Source of the DNA: Amblyornis subalaris
Lineage: Eukaryota > Chordata > Aves > Passeriformes > Ptilonorhynchidae
Reading direction: 5' to 3'
Assembly (NCBI GenBank): GCA_018881555.1
Contig: JACAXG010000008.1
Location: forward strand, 12,305,316 to 12,369,315
Length of the DNA: 64,000 nt
The translations under genes and the position numbers were made by a program. Each line of letters opens with the position of its first letter. Within the stretch, counting starts at the first letter, position 1. The notes under the pieces were generated by a model. That model made no database searches. It worked only from the letters and a program-made list of their open reading frames with translations, and was not told the DNA's origin. Of the stretch, positions 59,351 to 64,000 are shown in pieces.

Positions 59351-62300
59351 CTGTAAATAAAAAAAAAACAAAAAGAACAGTAAAGTATCCAGGAAAAATA
59401 GGACAAGTTTGATGAAACATAAGCTCAAGTTAAATTTTATTTATATAGAATTTGTTTATAGAAGATAACAAATGTATCAAACGCAAAACATCCTCTTCAG
59501 GATGCAACACCTTCCCCTTATCAAGAAATATTTGTATTTGACTTTGAGTTATTTAATATACGACTGAATTCTAGTACATACACTATGCAAATAATTGCTA
59601 CAAAGCGTACCTGAACTACTGCCTGCACGAAGAGATCAGACATCATTAGCAACAAGACCTTTCGCCACATATATGTAACACTTCTTCTTTATGTTGGTCA
59701 ACACACAAAAATTCTAACTGCTCATACATTTAAGGTAACAGTGTCGCATGACAAACTTGCTGTAGAAAAGGCTAGCACTGAGGGCAAAGGAAAACCTCTG
59801 GCAGAAGGCAGAATTCAGGAATTGTAATATAAGACCATGGTGAACCTAAAGAAAACCAATAGGATGCTTTTACTTCTCAGCAATACTCATTCACATCATT
59901 AACCTCAAGTTTAATGTATCATCAAGTACCTTTGTAAATACCCATTTGTAGAGTTAATTAAATGTTAATAGCAACTTATCGAATCTCAACCTGCTTATGA
60001 CACAGGGCTTCCTAGTCAAAACTGCTGCATCTGAGAAGAGGTTACAAATGACTCACCTGGCAGAAGACCTGAGCAGCAACAAGATGAAAGAGGGACCAGA
60101 ATGTTACTGACAGTCAGGTGTAACTACCGGAATGAGTCAATCTCAGTACTCCAAGATAACAATAGCTACTGCAGGAACCTGATGGAACGGCAGAAATCCC
60201 TGGCTTCCTGCACTCATAAAGAATCTCATTAAGTCCCAAAGCAGGCATAAGGTTGGGGGGAAAAGACGTGTTCAGAGAAACAAATGTATTTCCATGTTTC
60301 TCTTACACAAGCGATTTTTTTCAAGAAGGCAAAATTTTCCTTGCTTTTATCTGCCTCTCTATCATAGTCCTCAAAAAAAGTGATACATAGCTCAAAACCA
60401 CAGTGTCCAGGGAAAAGATGGGTTTAGAATGGAGTGAGAGCACAACACCAGGGCTCTATGATATGGATCTTACACGCTTATTCTAAGCAGCATAACACAG
60501 TGGCCCTAAACAGAACTGAAATTCCATTGTGTCCAGGACACGGGACTCAATACAGTAATCAAGGGGAATGCCAGCACAGGAAAGCTCAGGTAGGTGTATG
60601 AAATGACAGAATGAAAAGCAATAGGCGAAAGATTTGTTTTTTTCCCCCCAACAGATATGCCTTAGATCTTCAATGGAAGGAAAAGAAAATAATAATCAGT
60701 CATAAGTTGATAAAGATGAAGGTAAACATAAATTATGGATAGATTAAAAATTATGACTGCATTCACTGTATTAATAATCAGACCCACCCTACGCTAATAC
60801 TCTCCATATTATGAAATATTATCTATTAACATAATAGTATATAGCTTTTGTAACAGTTATATGCTTAAAAGCCAATCAAATTAATAAGCTTGTTAATTTA
60901 ATAGTCAAAGTGCTGAACCCTCTCATGGTTCAGTGCAGAGGTAATTATTTCTCACTTCCTGTTTGTTTTCAATTAGCTTTCTTCTTCATTTGAAAATTCT
61001 TCTGTTATGAAAAAGTGAGTCACAGGCAAGGAGAAACAAACATGCTTCTGCTTATTTGCTTTTCCCCACCCTTTTCTTCTCTGTGCATAATATCTGCCTT
61101 TTATCCCTCCCAACTTTTTGATTAATCATTGCCCCTTGTAAACAAACTTCTGCAGAATCTGCAAATGGGGCTCAGGCAAGATTGCAAAAGGAAATACAGG
61201 AGAGTAACCACAAGAAAAGAAACANAGACCATCAGCCACACAAAATATCAGCAGACACAAAATTCAAACTGCAAAAGGAAATTTGTAAACAAATCTCCAC
61301 AAAAAATACACATTAAATTTAATATTATGTAACTGATGTCTACTTCTTAAGTGCATACTACTGAATTGCATTACATAAATTTTAGAAAAGTGATGCTCTT
61401 CAATTCTTTTCATCCTGTTTGTACATACTCTTCTTCCTGCATCTAGTAAAGAAGTAAGTAATAGCAGCCACATGTTAATAGCTAATGTCTAAGGAAAGGA
61501 GAAACACACTGACTTCAAATCTTGGTATAAAAGATTCAGTTATCTTTAATGTAGCCATTGCTCAGGAACCCACTGAGCCCGTCCCCTTCACGTAGCAATT
61601 TCAAATGTTACTTCCATACTGGTTCTCACTAGTCCAAATGAGCTTTCTCAAAGGTCAATCCCTTCATCACTTCTACATAATTACTGAAGTTATCTTCAGG
61701 AAACCAAATCAAGCACAAGCCCTGAAACAAATGTGTCTATACATTAACTAGCACTTGCGGCAGTTTACTGGTATTTAATNTGCTATTAGTTATGGAGGAT
61801 CCTCGGAGGGTTCTCCAATTCCCAAACAACGCGTTTCACACAGCAGCTGTGTGACACGGTGCCTTCTGCGAATCCAGCACCATTTGTCCTTCCTGCTTCC
61901 CATTGCAGCCCGAGCTCAGGCAGCAGTGCCAGCTCCCAGAGTAGCGATGAATCCCGCCCTTCAAAGCTCAAGCTACCAATGAATCCTGCCCTTCCCAGCG
62001 CTCGCTGCCAGGCTGTGCCACCACCTCCTCACTTGGACTGGCTCAGGCGTTTGTTTAGTCACAGCAAACCAGTTTCGAGCTGATGCAAGGTACACGAGGA
62101 GGTGCTTGAGCCGGTGCCGCCAGAAAAAAGGGCAGCATATACTGGCCTAATTATACTTGCTTTTATAATTCACTGCTCTCTTCAGAGCAAAGTCCCAGCC
62201 CTTTTGTACCTCATATTAACAAGTCCAGTGTAGAGATGACAGCTCACACGCAATCAAAACAACTCAGCTTTTGAGCACTGTTAAAGTACCATCTTTAATT

Positions 62301-64000
62301 CAGATGACAGCCGTATCTATTGCTTTAGTAGTGGCTTCCCCTCCTTTCTTAAAAAATACAAGGTAACACACAAAGTATTCAAGAAACTTACTCTCTATTA
62401 TTGTAACACCTCAGACAAAAAAAGAAATCCTAGCCCATATTTCTTCTTTAGTAATTTATTGTTTACATCCCCTCTCACTTATACACCATTAATAAGCTCG
62501 GTTAACTGCTGACATCTTACCATGCTGCTTCCACAAAATTTATGAAGACTTTACTCTAAAGTAAAACTTGTGGTTCCACAGTGCACTCAAACTTCTCCAG
62601 TACAGTCCATCTTCTTTAGAAACTGCATTATGGAAATTGCAAAAACTACAGATTTTTGTTTCCCTGCTTTGCAAGGAACTGCGTACTTATTTTACAAATT
62701 TAATATTACAAATATTTCAAGTTACTATTCGGTTTTGCAAACGGAACAAGTGCACCTCCTCTGCTNTGACCTACGGTGTATAAAAATCACATTCCTTTTA
62801 AGTTCCATTGCTTTCTAGGTCAATGACTCAGAAGAGCATCAACAACCTGCTAAATCGCAGTTCATGTGTTATTGTTACGCAGTTAGATACNACTGTGATT
62901 TTTCCTGTGTAACAAATTCCTAATATTTTCTGATTAGTGAAATAGAAAGTTCTTCTGTAGGTATCCCAGACCATAATACATCTAAGTTAGGCACATAAAA
63001 TAAATTAATTCTAAATTATATTAGGAAGTCGCAAATTGCTATGCTTCAGGAGGACAGATTTTAACCCTACTTATGAAATGTAGGTAAACTCTTTTCTTCA
63101 AAGAAACAAAAACAAGTAGCAACAACAAAACCCATTCCGTTTAATGATTACTAGTGTAACATCTTCCAGCAGGTATGCTGAAGAGAACTCCTTACTTAGC
63201 CTAACAAGTGAGAAAGTCATGAGTTTTTCTTTCCCAAGCCATATGCAGGCCTGATACAGGATGAGACACTTCTGAAGGATCTCAGACAAGACAAAAAACG
63301 GGCTCAGAGGTGCACAGAAAATCTTGACAAGAAAGTAGCACACTTTTTCAGTGATTTAATTACCTGGATTTAATTACAGTAGAACAACAAGAACGAACAA
63401 CCGACCAGCTTTCAAATATTTCTAGTATTTGCTATTACTNCGTACAGCCATCTTTTGCCATTTTAAAAGCACATTACTGCTACTCCATCTAACCCAGCTT
63501 GAACCTGCAGTTCAGGACGATTATTCTGAGAATTACAGTGAGGAGAATTACTGGAGAACTGAGGCGGTTTGTCCACAGAGATGTGAGATTCAGTATGTGA
63601 AGAGAAATGACTTTTTCATCAAAAAATGCAGACATAGATCCCAGCATATAATTAAACCTATTTCAGCCTCATTCCATAGCTGAATTAATAATTAAGTAAA
63701 TAAGTACCAAAATGTAGGCTCTTCCCTTTTACAGAAAGTCAAAAGTTATTTTATTTATTAAATATATTTTCACTGCTCAAACAACTAATGCAGAAAGAGA
63801 ACCCCAATTTCAGATCATCTTAGTTTACCATTCTTTTTCTCATCTCTTATTTCCTTTCTGAAAGAAGTACACACAACTCTCATGTGCTTCAGGGTCCTGT
63901 TATACCTTTGAGGCTTTAGCTTAAACCAGAAAGACTTAAATTAATTTGTCAAATTATGAACTATAACCAGTAAGGAGATGGCAGCTTCGTTTTTGCCATG
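59351..64000 (-). other. SLMAP intron 5' of the second FHA exon (partial)
   Basis: This stretch lies upstream of the FHA exon in the direction of transcription and is read as intron. I find no exon with the expected first-half FHA sequence and no CpG island promoter. The only local structure is a diverged 32-bp tandem duplication near 61947-62010 in a GC-richer patch (61850-62080). Open frames here are short and unrecognised. Confidence 0.7.
61947..62010. repeat. Diverged 32-bp tandem duplication
   Basis: Two consecutive copies start at 61947 and 61979 with the shared core ATGAATCC-GCCCTTC and matching ends (AAGCTACCA and TCGCTGCCA). They lie in a GC-richer patch in the SLMAP intron. This is a simple duplication with no known function. 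Confidence 0.55.

Noticed and set aside
1..64000. CRISPR arrays, operons, phage or integrated viral genes
   Set aside because: The sequence is intron-rich vertebrate DNA; the only regular array is the 37-bp minisatellite without unique spacers, and no viral proteins were recognised.

Overview
The window is vertebrate nuclear DNA, almost certainly from a bird and probably a songbird-type (passerine) genome. The evidence is AT-rich non-coding sequence, GT-AG introns, a CR1 LINE 3' fragment (about 5999-6245) carrying the usual CR1 ORF2 C-terminus, and, abutting it, a SINE with a tRNA-Ile-like head and a CR1-like tail (about 5864-5998), the layout known from zebra finch TguSINE1. Nothing suggests a prokaryotic or viral origin. 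Most short open frames here are chance ORFs.

One gene dominates: SLMAP (sarcolemma-associated protein) on the minus strand, read from high to low coordinates. The exon with the start codon and first half of the FHA domain lies beyond 64000. In the window I place 21 internal coding exons (59350 down to 20075) and two alternative C-terminal exons (16594-16505 and 15497-15408). All have AG/GT borders and consistent phases. The 21 internal exons total 2247 nt, exactly 749 codons, with no frameshift or internal stop. The protein is a tail-anchored coiled-coil adaptor: FHA domain, long coiled coil, then one C-terminal membrane segment. In other vertebrates it sits on sarcolemma/ER/centrosomal membranes and links the STRIPAK phosphatase complex to phosphorylated MST1/2 in Hippo signalling.

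Layout: 1-13580 is intergenic sequence with the CR1/SINE pair and no supported gene. 13581-15407 is the probable 3' UTR. 15408-28566 holds the C-terminal coiled coil and two membrane-anchor choices. 28567-46437 holds a string of small symmetric phase-1 exons suited to exon skipping. 46523-52893 holds the central coiled coil. 52894-59202 is a large intron with a CpG island, a GC-rich minisatellite and a small open frame encoding a possible membrane segment. 59203-59350 is the second FHA exon. 59351-64000 is intron.

The most interesting non-standard items are the intronic CpG island with its possible nested gene or alternative SLMAP first exon (54567-55080), the adjacent 37-bp minisatellite that becomes dimeric (55067-55920), a candidate extra 51-nt exon (35630-35680), two directly abutting perfect stem-loops (34585-34624), and two strong CTCF-like motifs in divergent orientation (46210 and 54973). 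I did not find a clearly new biological system.
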